Shown here in pieces: positions 25,959 through 36,181 of a stretch of DNA of 64,000 nucleotides. The stretch is taken from contig NZ_CP031416.1 of assembly GCF_003367375.1 (NCBI RefSeq), positions 1,061,501-1,125,500 on the forward strand, given 5' to 3'. The stretch comes from Gallaecimonas mangrovi (GTDB taxonomy: Bacteria; Pseudomonadota; Gammaproteobacteria; Enterobacterales; Gallaecimonadaceae). The stretch's first letter is position 1. Each line of letters opens with the position of its first letter. The position numbers and the translations under genes were made by a program. Below the pieces are notes generated by a model. The model ran no database searches and was not told the DNA's origin. It saw nothing but the letters and a program-made list of their open reading frames with translations.

Positions 25959-26789
25959 TCAGTCTTTGTTTTGAAATAAGTGCACATCCCGCTGTGGGAA
26001 GGGGATCTCAATGCCTTTGGCATCAAAGGTTTTCTTCACTTTTTCCATGGTGTCAAAGTACAGCGGCCAGTAATTGCTGGCATCGGCCCATACCCGCACC
26101 GTAAAGTTCACCGAGCTGTCGGCAAGTTCCGAAAGCACAATTAACGGCACCGGATCTTTATAGACCCGTTCGTCAGCCTCAAAGATGTCTTTCAAGGTGG
26201 CTTTTACCAGGTCGATATCGGCGCTGTAGCTCACCCCAAACAGAAAATCGACCCGCCGTTTTGGCTCGGCGCTGAAGTTAATCAGGCTTTCGTTAGACAC
26301 CTTGCCGTTGGGGATAATCACCCGTTTGTTGTCGGTGGTATTGAGGATGGTGTTGAAAATTTGGATCTCGCGCACCGTGCCCATATAACCGTTGGTTTCA
26401 ATAAAATCGCCCACTTTGAAAGGGCGAAAGAATAAAATAAGCACCCCACCGGCAAAGTTGGCCAGGCTCCCTTGCAATGCCAGGCCAATGGCCAAGCCAG
26501 CTGCACCGACCACGGCCACAAAGGACGTTGTGGCAATGCCAATCAATGACGCAACCGAGATCAGCAACAAAATTTTAAAAGCGATACTGACCAGGTTTCT
26601 GAGGAAGTGGCGCAGGGTCGGCTCTACCTTGCGTACTTCCATGCCTTTGTCCACGACCTTGGCAAAACCGTTGATAAGCCACAGGCCCACCAGCAGTACC
26701 AGCAACGCTAATACCACTTTGGGGGCATATTGCATTACCAGATTGACCCCTTCGTCGACGTATTTATCTGCATCTTCAATATGAAGCAT
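25959..26789 (-). CDS. Small-conductance mechanosensitive channel, MscS family
   Basis: The 276-residue product (ATG 26789, AGGGA 6 bp upstream) has three N-terminal membrane segments and the glycine/alanine-rich pore helix AAGLAIGLALQGSLANFAGG, followed by FRPFKVGDFIE and the beta domain with VIIPNGKVSNESLIN. This is the size and layout of E. coli MscS. It releases solutes upon hypo-osmotic shock in the inner membrane. Confidence 0.93.
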   Translation of the reverse strand: MLHIEDADKYVDEGVNLVMQYAPKVVLALLVLLVGLWLINGFAKVVDKGMEVRKVEPTLRHFLRNLVSIAFKILLLISVASLIGIATTSFVAVVGAAGLAIGLALQGSLANFAGGVLILFFRPFKVGDFIETNGYMGTVREIQIFNTILNTTDNKRVIIPNGKVSNESLINFSAEPKRRVDFLFGVSYSADIDLVKATLKDIFEADERVYKDPVPLIVLSELADSSVNFTVRVWADASNYWPLYFDTMEKVKKTFDAKGIEIPFPQRDVHLFQNKD

Positions 26790-26885
26790 TGTCAGTCCCT
26801 TCAATTAGTTATCCCGCGATACCAGCATGGGGCAGCCAATTACAATCGTCAATTGTTGGCTACCCTGCTGCCTTGAGCAGTATAA

Positions 26886-27547
<662 letters not shown>

Positions 27548-27576
27548 AGAGGCTCCTTGTTGCTGTTTTTATTGTT

Positions 27577-27600
27577 AGGCGCTTGAATGCGCCTTTATTC
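27577..27600 (+). terminator. Weak terminator downstream of tadA
   Basis: AGGCGC pairs with GCGCCT around TTGAAT and is followed by TTATTC, between tadA and the convergent mltF. Confidence 0.5.
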
Positions 27601-27626
27601 ATAGATAAGTCCATTATCGGCTTTTT

Positions 27627-29153
27627 TCAACGTTCAGATGATGACGCTTTGGTGTCAGTGTTGTCACTGCTGCTGTTATCCAGGTCATCCCCTTGGTTGT
27701 CTTTGTCGCTGTCATTGGGGTCGTCGGTGCTTTTGTCGCTGTCGTCGTCATCCACTTTCAGCTCCGGGCTGCCCGCCAACTGCTGGCTTTGCAGCCAAAC
27801 CAGGGTTTCGTAGTAACGGCGAATGTTATCCACGTATTTGACCGGCTCATCGCCGCGGGCATAGCCGTGACGGGTTTTGCTGTACCAGGCCTTTTTGCGC
27901 AATAGTGGCAGGTTTTCTTTTACATCGGCCCAGGAATTGGGGTCGCCGCCGCGGTCTTGGGTAATACGTCTGGCATCCAGCACATGGCCTTCGCCAACGT
28001 TATAGGCGGCCAGGGCAAACCAAATGCGCTCATCCGGCGGAATGGAATCGGGCATACGGTCAAACAACTGGTGCAGGTAGTTGGCGCCGCCACGAATAGA
28101 CTGCGCCGGGTCCAATCGGTTACTCACCCCTAATAGGTCGGATGTATCCAGGGTCAGCATCATCAGCCCCCGCACTCCGGTCATCGAGGTGGCATAAGGG
28201 TTCCAGTGCGATTCTTGGTAACTCATCGCCGCCAGCAGGCGCCAGTCAAAGCTGCCCGCGTATTTTTCAAAGTACGATTGATAGCGGGGCAGTTTGCGGT
28301 CGACCGCGCGCATAAAGGAGCGGGTGTCTACGTAGTCAAAGGTGCGAACGTGGCCGTAATATTTTTCTTCCAGGCGGGCAATAACGCCGGTTTGGTTCAT
28401 CTCGCCAAAAAACTCAATCAGCGCCGCATAGAGGCTGTCGTCATTGGTTTTTTGAAAGGCCCAGGCCACGGGCTGCTCTTGCTGTACGGTAAAGCCAACC
28501 ATTAAGTCGGGATAAAAGCGCCGGTTCAGGGCCAGGTTGTTGGAATCGGCAATGGTGTAATCAAGCTTACCGGCCAGCACCTGTTGCAACAGTTCGTCGG
28601 CGTCCATGTCTGAGGTTTCGGTCCATTTTAAACCAGGGTGGGTTTTCGCCGCCTCGGCCAGACGCTCGGCGTGGGCCGAGTAGGCCATCACCATCAGGCT
28701 GCCGTCAGACAAATCGTCAAAATCGCGGGGGCGGCGGTGGCCGCGCTTAAACACCAGCTTCATGCTGACGTCTTGGTAGGCCGGGGCAAAGCGAAAATGC
28801 GCCTGGCGTTCCGGGGTGACGGTAAGGCCGGCGGCCAGCAGGTCGTATTGGCCGTTTTCAAGCTTGGGAAAAAGGTCGCTTAAGGAATAGCTCGGCTCAA
28901 TTTTTAGCTTAACACCCAGGTAGTCGGCAAACATGGCCGCCAGTTCGTAGTCCAAACCGGCCGGGCCGTCGGCCGCTTCATAATAAGTGGTGTCGGAATA
29001 GCGCGTGCCAACTCGAAGCTCTCCTCGGGCGAGGATGCTTTCCAATTGGCTTTTATGTTCAGTAGGTTGTGGGCTACTACCGTCATGGCAGGCTGCTACA
29101 AGCAGGACCAACACCGGCCAAAACCCTCGCCACTTATGGAAGTTTTTGCTCAT
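27627..29153 (-). CDS. mltF: Membrane-bound lytic murein transglycosylase F with an acidic tail
   Basis: The 508-residue lipoprotein has a lipobox LVAAC (Cys22), an amino-acid-binding-protein-like domain (about 40-265) and an SLT lysozyme-like domain with the catalytic glutamate in SYQESHWNP (E314), then AAYNVGEGH. It cleaves peptidoglycan glycan strands on the outer membrane inner face. After residue about 465 there is a 44-residue tail made almost only of Asp, Ser, Asn, Thr and Lys, which is unusual and might bind cations. It is divergent from purL, as in E. coli. Confidence 0.93.
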   Translation of the reverse strand: MSKNFHKWRGFWPVLVLLVAACHDGSSPQPTEHKSQLESILARGELRVGTRYSDTTYYEAADGPAGLDYELAAMFADYLGVKLKIEPSYSLSDLFPKLENGQYDLLAAGLTVTPERQAHFRFAPAYQDVSMKLVFKRGHRRPRDFDDLSDGSLMVMAYSAHAERLAEAAKTHPGLKWTETSDMDADELLQQVLAGKLDYTIADSNNLALNRRFYPDLMVGFTVQQEQPVAWAFQKTNDDSLYAALIEFFGEMNQTGVIARLEEKYYGHVRTFDYVDTRSFMRAVDRKLPRYQSYFEKYAGSFDWRLLAAMSYQESHWNPYATSMTGVRGLMMLTLDTSDLLGVSNRLDPAQSIRGGANYLHQLFDRMPDSIPPDERIWFALAAYNVGEGHVLDARRITQDRGGDPNSWADVKENLPLLRKKAWYSKTRHGYARGDEPVKYVDNIRRYYETLVWLQSQQLAGSPELKVDDDDSDKSTDDPNDSDKDNQGDDLDNSSSDNTDTKASSSER

Positions 29154-29215
29154 CTGCAGGCGTTTATATCAGAAAGCGATGAAAGCGCGAAATCAAACCG
29201 TTTCTCCTGATGGGA

Positions 29216-29239
29216 AAGCAAACGTTTTTCCTCTATAAT
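29216..29239 (+). promoter_or_regulatory. PurR box and -10 element of the purL promoter
   Basis: AAGCAAACGTTTTTCC (29216-29231) closely follows the PurR operator ACGCAAACGTTTTCGT, and a perfect TATAAT follows at 29234-29239. The operator overlaps the spacer, so PurR with hypoxanthine or guanine would block RNA polymerase. A weaker similar stretch (CAAACCGTTT) lies at about 29194. Confidence 0.8.
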
Positions 29240-29278
29240 GCTGCGCCCGAGAACTCCCTCAGTCTGCCCAGGTGACAA

Positions 29279-32200
29279 ATGCCCATTCAAACCCTGCGAG
29301 GCGCTCCCGCCCTGTCCGAGTTTCGACTGGAAAAGCTGCTGGCTTCGTGCCGTGCTGCCAAACTTCCGGTAAACCAGATTTCCTCCTGCTTTGTGCACTT
29401 TGCCGAGCTGACTGACAACCTGACCGAAGATGAACAGGTCAGGCTGCAAAAGCTGCTGACATATGGTCCCCGCTTAGCGGCGGCAGACCTTGCCGGCCAG
29501 GAATTTATAGTGGTGCCTCGCCTGGGCACCATTTCACCTTGGTCTTCTAAAGCGACCGATATTGCCCATAACTGCGACCTGGGCAAGGTTAAACGCTTAG
29601 AGCGCGGCATCCGCTACCAGCTGGATGTTAGCCTCACTGACGCCGAGGCCACCATCTTTAAGGCCCTGATTCACGACCGCATGGTAGAAACCCTGCTGGC
29701 CAGTGAAAACGACGCCGCCAGCCTCTTTAAGAAATCCGAGCCGGGCCTGTTGGCCAGTGTCGACGTGCTCGGTGAAGGCAAAGCCGCCTTGGCCGCGGCC
29801 AACCAGCGTATGGGTTTAGCCCTGGCCGATGATGAAATCGACTACCTGGTTGAAAACTTTAAAGCCCTGGGCCGTAACCCCAATGATATCGAACTTTATA
29901 TGTTCGCCCAGGCAAACTCTGAGCACTGCCGTCACAAAATCTTCAATGCCGATTGGACCATCGACGGCCAAGAGCAGCCCAAGTCGTTGTTCAAGATGAT
30001 TAAAAACACCTTTGAACAAACCCCCGACTACGTGCTGAGTGCATATAAAGATAATGCGGCGGTGATGACCGGCTCTACCGCTGGCCGCTTCTTCCCCGAC
30101 AGCGAAAGCCGCGAATTTGGCTACAGTGTCGAGCCTATCCATATTCTGATGAAGGTGGAAACCCACAACCACCCCACCGCCATTTCACCTTTCCCGGGCG
30201 CCGCTACCGGCTCTGGCGGTGAAATTCGCGATGAGGGTGCCACCGGTGTTGGCGCCAAACCGAAAGCCGGCCTTTCTGGTTTTACCGTCTCTAACCTGCG
30301 TATCCCCGGTTTTGAGCAGCCTTGGGAGCAGGATTTTGGCAAGCCGTCACGCATTGTTACCGCCCTTGATATCATGACCGAAGGCCCCTTGGGCGGCGCT
30401 GCCTTTAACAACGAATTTGGCCGGCCGGCGCTTTTGGGTTACTTCCGTACCTATGAAGAAGAAGTGAACTCCTTCAATGGCCGGGAAGTGCGCGGCTACC
30501 ACAAACCCATCATGATCGCCGGTGGCCTTGGCAACATCCGTGAAGACCACGTGCAAAAAGGTGAAATTCCGGTTGGCGCCAAGCTGATTGTACTGGGCGG
30601 CCCGGCCATGAACATTGGCCTGGGCGGCGGCGCAGCATCATCAATGGCCTCTGGCCAGTCCGATGAAGATTTAGACTTTGCCTCGGTACAACGGGATAAC
30701 CCCGAAATCGAGCGCCGCTGCCAGGAAGTGATTGACCGCTGCTGGCAACTGGGCGACGCCAACCCCATCTGCTTTATTCACGATGTCGGCGCTGGCGGCC
30801 TGTCTAACGCCTTCCCGGAACTGGTGTCTGACGGCGAACGTGGCGGTAGCTTTGAGCTTCGCAACGTGCCCAACGACGAGCCGGGCATGAGCCCGCTGGA
30901 AATTTGGTGTAACGAATCGCAAGAGCGCTACGTATTGGCGGTGCCTGCCGATAAGCTGGGCCTTTTTAACGCCATTTGTGAGCGCGAACGCGCCCCTTAT
31001 TCAGTGGTGGGCGAAGCCACCGAAGAGAAAACCCTGAAGCTTTCCGATCAGCACTTTGGCAATAACCCCATCGATCTGCCGCTGTCGGTGCTGTTGGGTA
31101 AACCGCCGAAGATGCACCGCGATGTAGAAAGCCGCAGCGCCGAAGGCAACGAGCTTAGGTTCGATATCGACGTAAAAGAGGCGGCCGAGCGCTTGCTGCG
31201 CCTGCCGACCATTGCCGAGAAAACCTTCCTTATTACCATCGGTGACCGCTCTGTGGGCGGCCTGACCGCCCGTGACCAAATGGTTGGCCCCTGGCAAATT
31301 CCGGTGGCCGACGTGGCCGTTACTGCCGCCAGTTTTGATACCTATTACGGTGAAGCCATGGCCATGGGCGAGCGCACCCCGGTGGCGCTTTTGAACCATG
31401 CCGCCTCGGCGCGGTTAGCGGTGGCAGAATCCATCACCAACATTGCCGCCAGTGCCATTGGCGACTTTAAACGCATTAAGCTCAGCGCTAACTGGATGGC
31501 CGCTGCTGGCCACCCCGGTGAAGACGCCGGTCTTTATGAAGCGGTGAAAGCGGTGGGTGAAGAGCTGTCTCCGGCCCTTGGCATTACCATTCCGGTGGGT
31601 AAGGACTCCATGTCCATGAAAACCCAGTGGGATGATAAAGCCGTTACCGCGCCGCTGAGCCTTATCATCACCGCTTTTGGCCGGGTGGAAGACATTCGCA
31701 AAACCGCCACCCCGCAGCTGAAAACCAATAAGGGTGCTACCCGCCTGCTGCTGATTGATATTGCCGCTGGCAAGCAGCGTCTGGGCGGTAGCTGCCTGGC
31801 GCAGGTGACCCGCCAATTGGGTACCGAAACTCCAGACTTGGACGACGTAGCCGCCTTTAAAGGCTTCTTCCACGCCGTGCAAGAGCTGCTGCTGGACGAC
31901 AAGCTACTGGCCTACCACGACCGCTCTGACGGCGGCCTGTTCGTGACCCTGGCGGAAATGGCTTTTGCTGGCCATGTTGGTATCGACGTTGATATCTCGG
32001 CCCTTGGCGGCGACGCCATGAGCGCCCTTTATAACGAAGAGCTAGGCGCCGTTATCCAGGTGCGCGAAGAAGACCTGGATGTTGTTAACAAGGTACTGGC
32101 CGGCCACGGTATCAAGCACTTGGTGCACGACATCGGTACCCTTAATGGCGACGACACAGTGCGCTTTAGTAAAGACGGCACTGAAGTGCTGGCGGCTAAG

Positions 32201-33157
32201 CGTGGCGTGCTTCGCGGCATTTGGGCCGAAACCACGCACCAGATGCAAAAGCGCCGCGACAACCCGGTTTGCGCTGACGAAGAGTTTGCCCTTAAAACCG
32301 ACGACAGCGATCCGGGTATTAGCCCTGTGGTTACCTTCGACATGAAAGAAGACGTGGCCGCCCCTTACATCATCAAAGGTGTGCGCCCCACCATCGCCAT
32401 TCTTCGCGAGCAGGGGGTTAACTCCCAGCAGGAAATGGCGGCTTCTTTCACCCGCGCCGGGTTCCGCGCCATCGACGTGCACATGTCCGACATTTTGTCT
32501 GGCCGTGAAGACTTAAGCAAAATGCAGGGCCTGGCGGCCTGTGGCGGCTTTAGTTACGGCGACGTGCTGGGCGCCGGTGAAGGCTGGGCCAAGTCTATTC
32601 TCTATAACGAGCGCGCCCGCGCCGCCTTCGAGGCCTTCTTTGGCCGCGGCGACACCTTCGCCCTTGGCGTTTGTAACGGCTGCCAGATGATGTCCAATTT
32701 AAAAGACATTATCCCCGGTGCCGAGCATTGGTCGCGTTTTGTTACCAACCGCTCCGAGCGTTTTGAAGGCCGGGTTGCCACCTTGCTGTTGGAAAAGAGC
32801 CCCTCGTTGTTCTTTACCGGCATGGAAGGCTCGCGCCTGCCAATAGCCGTTTCCCACGGTGAAGGCCGCGCCGAGTTCGTGAGTGACGCCCACTTTGCCG
32901 CCCTTAATGGCTCAGGCAAGGTCGCTGCCCGCTACGTGGACAACCATGGTCAGGTTACCGCCCAGTACCCGCTGAACCCCAACGGTTCACCGGACGGTAT
33001 TGCCTCGCTTACCACCACCGACGGCCGGGTGACCATTATCATGCCGCACCCTGAGCGTGTGCACCGCACCGTGGCTAACTCTTACCACCCAGAGGAGTGG
33101 GGTGAGAATGGGCCTTGGATGCGGATGTTCCAGAATGCGCGTAAGAATGTGGGTTAA
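29279..33157 (+). CDS. purL: Phosphoribosylformylglycinamidine synthase (large single-chain form)
   Basis: The 1292-residue enzyme performs the fourth step of purine synthesis, converting FGAR to FGAM with glutamine and ATP. It has the N-terminal PurS-like part, two AIR synthase-like modules (for example [24 protein letters not shown], shown here only as a family landmark near residue 300) and a C-terminal class I glutamine amidotransferase domain with nucleophile C1132 (GVCNGCQ) and the H1257/E1259 pair (PHPERV). AGGTGA precedes the ATG. A decayed copy of its last 120 bp lies about 2.1 kb downstream. Confidence 0.97.
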   Translation: MPIQTLRGAPALSEFRLEKLLASCRAAKLPVNQISSCFVHFAELTDNLTEDEQVRLQKLLTYGPRLAAADLAGQEFIVVPRLGTISPWSSKATDIAHNCDLGKVKRLERGIRYQLDVSLTDAEATIFKALIHDRMVETLLASENDAASLFKKSEPGLLASVDVLGEGKAALAAANQRMGLALADDEIDYLVENFKALGRNPNDIELYMFAQANSEHCRHKIFNADWTIDGQEQPKSLFKMIKNTFEQTPDYVLSAYKDNAAVMTGSTAGRFFPDSESREFGYSVEPIHILMKVETHNHPTAISPFPGAATGSGGEIRDEGATGVGAKPKAGLSGFTVSNLRIPGFEQPWEQDFGKPSRIVTALDIMTEGPLGGAAFNNEFGRPALLGYFRTYEEEVNSFNGREVRGYHKPIMIAGGLGNIREDHVQKGEIPVGAKLIVLGGPAMNIGLGGGAASSMASGQSDEDLDFASVQRDNPEIERRCQEVIDRCWQLGDANPICFIHDVGAGGLSNAFPELVSDGERGGSFELRNVPNDEPGMSPLEIWCNESQERYVLAVPADKLGLFNAICERERAPYSVVGEATEEKTLKLSDQHFGNNPIDLPLSVLLGKPPKMHRDVESRSAEGNELRFDIDVKEAAERLLRLPTIAEKTFLITIGDRSVGGLTARDQMVGPWQIPVADVAVTAASFDTYYGEAMAMGERTPVALLNHAASARLAVAESITNIAASAIGDFKRIKLSANWMAAAGHPGEDAGLYEAVKAVGEELSPALGITIPVGKDSMSMKTQWDDKAVTAPLSLIITAFGRVEDIRKTATPQLKTNKGATRLLLIDIAAGKQRLGGSCLAQVTRQLGTETPDLDDVAAFKGFFHAVQELLLDDKLLAYHDRSDGGLFVTLAEMAFAGHVGIDVDISALGGDAMSALYNEELGAVIQVREEDLDVVNKVLAGHGIKHLVHDIGTLNGDDTVRFSKDGTEVLAAKRGVLRGIWAETTHQMQKRRDNPVCADEEFALKTDDSDPGISPVVTFDMKEDVAAPYIIKGVRPTIAILREQGVNSQQEMAASFTRAGFRAIDVHMSDILSGREDLSKMQGLAACGGFSYGDVLGAGEGWAKSILYNERARAAFEAFFGRGDTFALGVCNGCQMMSNLKDIIPGAEHWSRFVTNRSERFEGRVATLLLEKSPSLFFTGMEGSRLPIAVSHGEGRAEFVSDAHFAALNGSGKVAARYVDNHGQVTAQYPLNPNGSPDGIASLTTTDGRVTIIMPHPERVHRTVANSYHPEEWGENGPWMRMFQNARKNVG

Positions 33158-33182
33158 GCCTGTGGCTTGGCTTTAGAGCAAT

Positions 33183-33210
33183 AAAAAACCCCGCGAAAGC
33201 GGGGTTTTTT
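33183..33210 (+). terminator. Terminator of purL
   Basis: CCCCGC pairs with GCGGGG around a GAAA tetraloop, flanked by A6 and T6. Confidence 0.93.
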
Positions 33211-33526
33211 ATTGGGTGTGAATTCTCATTGATTGGCGTTTCTTTAGCGCTGTTTTAACGCGGATGATTCGTTTATCCGCCGGTTCTCGCACCGGCAGGC
33301 GAGGCACTTTGTTTTCGCACAAAGTGCCCAAAGGCACCGCCCATGTTCCGCTTGATCTTCGCTTCTGGTCGTTCCCAGGCCACCGGTTCATACGCGCTCC
33401 CGGCACGTACTCACCTGCCTCGACGTCCTGTCTCGGCTGTCCTTCCACTCCCGTCAGCTCAGCGCTTCACTTAACGGGCTCCAAAAGCAGGTGGTTTCGT
33501 TAGCGAATTGATTTCTTTAGTATTTA

Positions 33527-33742
33527 GAAGCGGATGTCCTCGGTTTTTCGCTGGTGGCGGAACTGAAAACCGGGCAACTGGCGGAGTGGAAAAGGGAAAG
33601 CGGTTATCACCAACTATCAAGAGTAGAAACGGCGATGTCCCGTTACAAATAACTGCTCAGCCCAAAGCTCAGTCTGCGCCGTTACAATGGTGGGGTGAAG
33701 GTGGTGAACAAAATGTTGACCTTGGACATGCCGGTTCGCTAG
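33527..33742 (+). pseudogene. IS5-family transposase C-terminal relic
   Basis: In one frame the DNA reads LVAELKTGQLAEWKRESGYH, QLSRVETAMSRYK, a TAA (33650-33652), then LLSPKLSLRRYNGGVKVVNK and MLTLDMPVR before a stop. The SGYH..SRVETAMSRYK and NKM..LGMPVR patterns are typical of the C-terminus of IS5-group DDE transposases. An internal stop and a deletion between RRYNG and GVKV show decay. No N-terminal part or inverted repeats were found. Confidence 0.7.
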
Positions 33743-33840
33743 GGGGCAGCTAGAGTCGGTCAGCCCTTTAGCGGCCTGCATTTGGTTGTTGAATTTAGGA
33801 AACAACGCCGGTATCACTAGCAGACGCTAAGAATGTTGAG

Positions 33841-34005
33841 ATGTCTCCTTTTCGTTTTTTTCTAGTAAGATTTTTATTTTTAATAAAATTGAAAGTGGAT
33901 ATCCCTTTGAGTTTACCGGCAGGTAGAGTGGTGCAGTTCCTTCAAGGAAAGATGGCCGACATTACAGGTAAGATGAAAAATGTGCTACGAGCAGCTAATC
34001 AGTAA
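33841..34005 (+). CDS. Possible small protein (54 aa) in the AT-rich patch
   Basis: ATG 33841 opens a 54-codon frame with a Phe/Leu-rich N-terminus (MSPFRFFLVRFLFLIKLK) and a polar, helical end (GKMADITGKMKNVLRAANQ). The upstream DNA has only TTGAG as a poor ribosome site. It could be a short membrane peptide or a fragment of a larger lost gene. No family is recognised. Confidence 0.25.
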   Translation: MSPFRFFLVRFLFLIKLKVDIPLSLPAGRVVQFLQGKMADITGKMKNVLRAANQ

Positions 34006-34052
34006 CGGATGTGATGTTTAATTCATTCAATCAATGCCTATGGTAACGTCGA

Positions 34053-34110
34053 ATATATGGCCGCAAACCGCTTTTCATCGACAGTTGCAAAAAACGGGGC
34101 GGCCATATAT
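34053..34110. repeat. Inverted repeat, 12-bp arms
   Basis: ATATATGGCCGC (34053-34064) and GCGGCCATATAT (34099-34110) form perfect arms around 34 bp. There is no T-run on either side, so it does not look like a terminator. It lies just past the 3' end of the exported protein gene. Confidence 0.6.
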
Positions 34111-34135
34111 GTCATTTATAATTTATAAATAAAAG

Positions 34136-35011
34136 TTATTTTTGAGTGGTTACGGTACAGATATTATCTGTAGTACAGGTCATTGTTGTACCGGTTGAGG
34201 TGCCATCATCTGTGATTGTTATTCCCAGTCTGGCTGCTGCATCTATATACTCTTGTACTCCGGTGCTTCCTGATGAAGCAAAGCTATAGCTACCAGAGAG
34301 GTAGTCAGAAGCAGTTGCACTTATCGTATTATCATCAGCATCCCTGCCACGAACAAATTTGAATTCTATTGATGTGGCCGAGAGACTTACAACCGCAAGA
34401 GTGACGGTTGAGCCGTCAGGAAAAACAGCGGTAGCTTCTAAGCCGAAATTGTCCGGAAGACTTCCAGAACCCACGACTGAAAGAAGATAATTAGTGAGAT
34501 TAGCAGCGCTTGTCTCAATTCTCTGGGCATTGGTTGAGTTAGAGAAGATGTAATCGCCTACCTTATTAACCTTATACTGCGCACCAACAAGCTCGTAGCC
34601 ACTATTCGCGACACTTGAGGGTATCTCCACACTAGAAAGGAGACTTGACATAGTATTGTAGGTGTCAGATGCCTTTTCAAATGACTCGGTTTGTGCAGAA
34701 GTCATTGACTCTAGAGAGGTAAATATTTCAAGAGGACTTCCGGTTGTATCTTCTCGTTCGGCAGTAACTAAATACTTTGCTGAAAGGCCTTCACTGTAGT
34801 TGAAAACATACACGGTGCCGCTAGCACTGCCAGGTCGGGTACTGGGGAGAACGCTGCCTATTGTTGAACCATAAGACCTAGCCATTGATGCAAGAGCGCT
34901 AGTGGATATACATGACTCACAATCGACTTGGTAGACTGTTGTTGTAGATGCATTAGCGAAAATAGGAATCGATAAAAAAAGTAAAGCCAATAATCTTTTT
35001 GCTACCTTCAT
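34136..35011 (-). CDS. Exported protein of unknown function, AT-rich cargo gene
   Basis: The 291-residue product has a clear signal peptide (MKVAKRLLALLFLSIPIFAN, cleavage near ANA). The mature part is Ser/Thr rich and includes two cysteine pairs, one near the N-terminus (VDCESCIST) and one near the C-terminus (TMTCTTDNICT), which may form disulfides in the periplasm or outside. GGGAA sits upstream of the ATG. Base composition is distinctly more AT-rich than in the flanking genes, and the gene lies between two copies of the purL-end repeat, so acquisition by transfer is likely. I recognise no domain. Confidence 0.75.
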   Translation of the reverse strand: MKVAKRLLALLFLSIPIFANASTTTVYQVDCESCISTSALASMARSYGSTIGSVLPSTRPGSASGTVYVFNYSEGLSAKYLVTAEREDTTGSPLEIFTSLESMTSAQTESFEKASDTYNTMSSLLSSVEIPSSVANSGYELVGAQYKVNKVGDYIFSNSTNAQRIETSAANLTNYLLSVVGSGSLPDNFGLEATAVFPDGSTVTLAVVSLSATSIEFKFVRGRDADDNTISATASDYLSGSYSFASSGSTGVQEYIDAAARLGITITDDGTSTGTTMTCTTDNICTVTTQK

Positions 35012-35073
35012 TTGTATTTCCCTTACATAAAGTAAATAAAGCCCACATCAGTGTCTTTATTTTTTCAAATACT

Positions 35074-35107
35074 GCAATGGAATGGGTTTGCATTCCTTTT
35101 TTATTGC
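35074..35107 (+). repeat. Hairpin with T-run upstream of the exported protein gene
   Basis: GGAATG pairs with CATTCC and is followed by seven T residues, and an outer GCAAT/ATTGC pair encloses the whole. It resembles a plus-strand terminator but no plus-strand gene precedes it. The following 35108-35274 holds no ORF; a short GGGCGT/ACGCCC hairpin lies near 35214. Confidence 0.45.
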
Positions 35108-35275
35108 AATTTATGGCGTTGCTTCTCTAACTTGCGTGACTGCAATCCGATCCCCGACTTATCGCAGTGGAATTACCGATGGGCCACGCGAAACATCTAA
35201 TAGGAACTCAAGAGGGCGTATACGGACGCCCCGTATTTTGTAACTGTCAGTTTTAAGGGAACACCCACTTTTAGT

Positions 35276-35397
35276 TATCATGCCGCACCCTGAGCGCGTG
35301 CACCGCACCGTGGCTAACTCACCACCCAGATGAGAGGGGTGAGAATGAGCGTTGGATGCGGATGTTCCAGGATGCACGTAAGTCTATTGGGTGTGAT
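35276..35397 (+). pseudogene. Duplicated 3' end of purL
   Basis: The DNA from TTATCATGCCGCACCCTGAG onward repeats the last 120 bp of purL with scattered substitutions and a 2-bp deletion after GTGGCTAACTC that breaks the frame. It keeps GGATGCGGATGTTCCAG almost intact. It encodes the end of the glutaminase domain but cannot be functional. Confidence 0.88.
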
Positions 35398-35814
35398 TTG
35401 GTGGTTTGGGCATTTCTTTCGCGTTGGTTTATTGCGGATGATTTCTTTATCCGCCGGGTCCCGGCCCGGCAGCCGGGTTACTTTTGTTTACTCGGACCAT
35501 CCCTGGTCCTCGCCCTCCGGGCCATCGTCGCTGCGCTCCAATGTTCAAAATCGTTCCAGACGATTTTGTCGCACAAAGTGCCCAAAGGCACCGCCCAGGC
35601 GTTACGCGACGTCCTTCCTTCTGGTCGCTTGCCGCTGACCGCTACACACGCGTGTCCCGACGCGTCTTCCGCTCTTTCGGCATCCTTGCCTCAAGCCAGC
35701 TCCCGCTCCCGTCAGTAAGGCGCTCCACTTAAATGGGCTCCAAGAGCAGGTGGCTTCGTTAGCAAATTGATTTTATTGGTGTTTAGAAGTGGATGTCCTC
35801 GGTTTTTCTTGGCT

Positions 35815-35874
35815 GGGGTGAAGGTGATGAACAAAATGCTGGGTCTCGGCATGCCTGTTCGCCAGGTCAACTAA
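35815..35874 (+). pseudogene. IS5-family transposase C-terminal tail, second relic
   Basis: The last 20 codons read GVKVMNKMLGLGMPVRQVN and stop, a better preserved version of the end of the relic at 33527-33742. It joins directly to the TTAGAAG repeat block, so about 160 bp present in unit 1 are deleted here. Confidence 0.65.
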
Positions 35875-35965
35875 GGGCAGCAAACCCTTTAGGGGCAGGC
35901 TTTCCAAGCTCTGATTTGATCAGCAATGCCTTCAATATGTACTTCGTGATGAGCTGCCATACGCT

Positions 35966-36181
35966 TTAGTCCTTTAATTTCTGTAAAGTTTCAACCAGCT
36001 CATGCACACGAGTACTGGGATTATCGGTTTGGTTCCGCTCGCTTTCCTGCAGTGCTTGCGTGGCATAATTTTTTGCTTGTTCTAATCGCTTAATAAGATC
36101 CGCAAATATTGTGCGCCGACTTTTTTCATAATTGGGAATGTAGTTCTTTAACTCCGTTGTATAGACCGGGGACAGTGTCAA
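35966..36181 (-). CDS. Small helical protein, start replaced by a palindromic element
   Basis: The frame encodes a charged, helix-rich product with LIKRLEQAKNYATQALQESE and a C-terminal VHELVETLQKLKD, probably a coiled coil. The only start is a TTG at 36181 lying within the palindromic element, and no other ATG, GTG or TTG is available near the N-terminus. The gene therefore either uses this element-borne start or is a 5'-truncated remnant. No family is recognised. Confidence 0.4.
   Translation of the reverse strand: MTLSPVYTTELKNYIPNYEKSRRTIFADLIKRLEQAKNYATQALQESERNQTDNPSTRVHELVETLQKLKD

Larger units (their letters stand above)
33036..33780 (+). repeat. Repeat unit 1: purL 3' end plus degenerate repeat with IS5 relic
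   Basis: This stretch aligns in order with 35275-35901. Shared blocks are the purL 3' end, ATTGGGTGTGA, a GGATGATT...TTTATCCGCCGG block, the core GCACAAAGTGCCCAAAGGCA with CCGCCCA after it (33318-33344), a CCCGTCAG...GGGCTCCAA block, a TTAGAAG.GGATGTCCTCGG block and the transposase tail. Unit 1 additionally holds the purL terminator and about 150 bp of transposase sequence missing from unit 2. Confidence 0.8.
35275..35901 (+). repeat. Repeat unit 2: degenerate purL end, GC-rich repeat, IS5 tail
   Basis: This is a second, more decayed copy of the segment at 33036-33780 in the same orientation. It lacks the purL terminator and most of the transposase relic, but has about 65 bp extra around 35490-35565 containing two perfect hairpins (GGACCA/TGGTCC and AAAATCGT/ACGATTTT). 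Apparent ORFs here have no coding character. Confidence 0.78.

Noticed and set aside
33209-33817. ORFs of 66-81 aa on both strands downstream of purL
   Set aside because: They cross the purL terminator, the repeat and the transposase relic in wrong frames.
34053-34110. Integron attC site
   Set aside because: The inverted repeat lacks the R''/R' core (RYYYAAC, GTTRRRY) and no integrase or cassette array is present.
35330-35732. Three overlapping plus-strand ORFs (82-120 aa) in the repeat unit
   Set aside because: They are Ser/Arg/Pro-rich readings of a GC-rich repeat in all frames, without ribosome sites; the corresponding frames in repeat unit 1 are not conserved.
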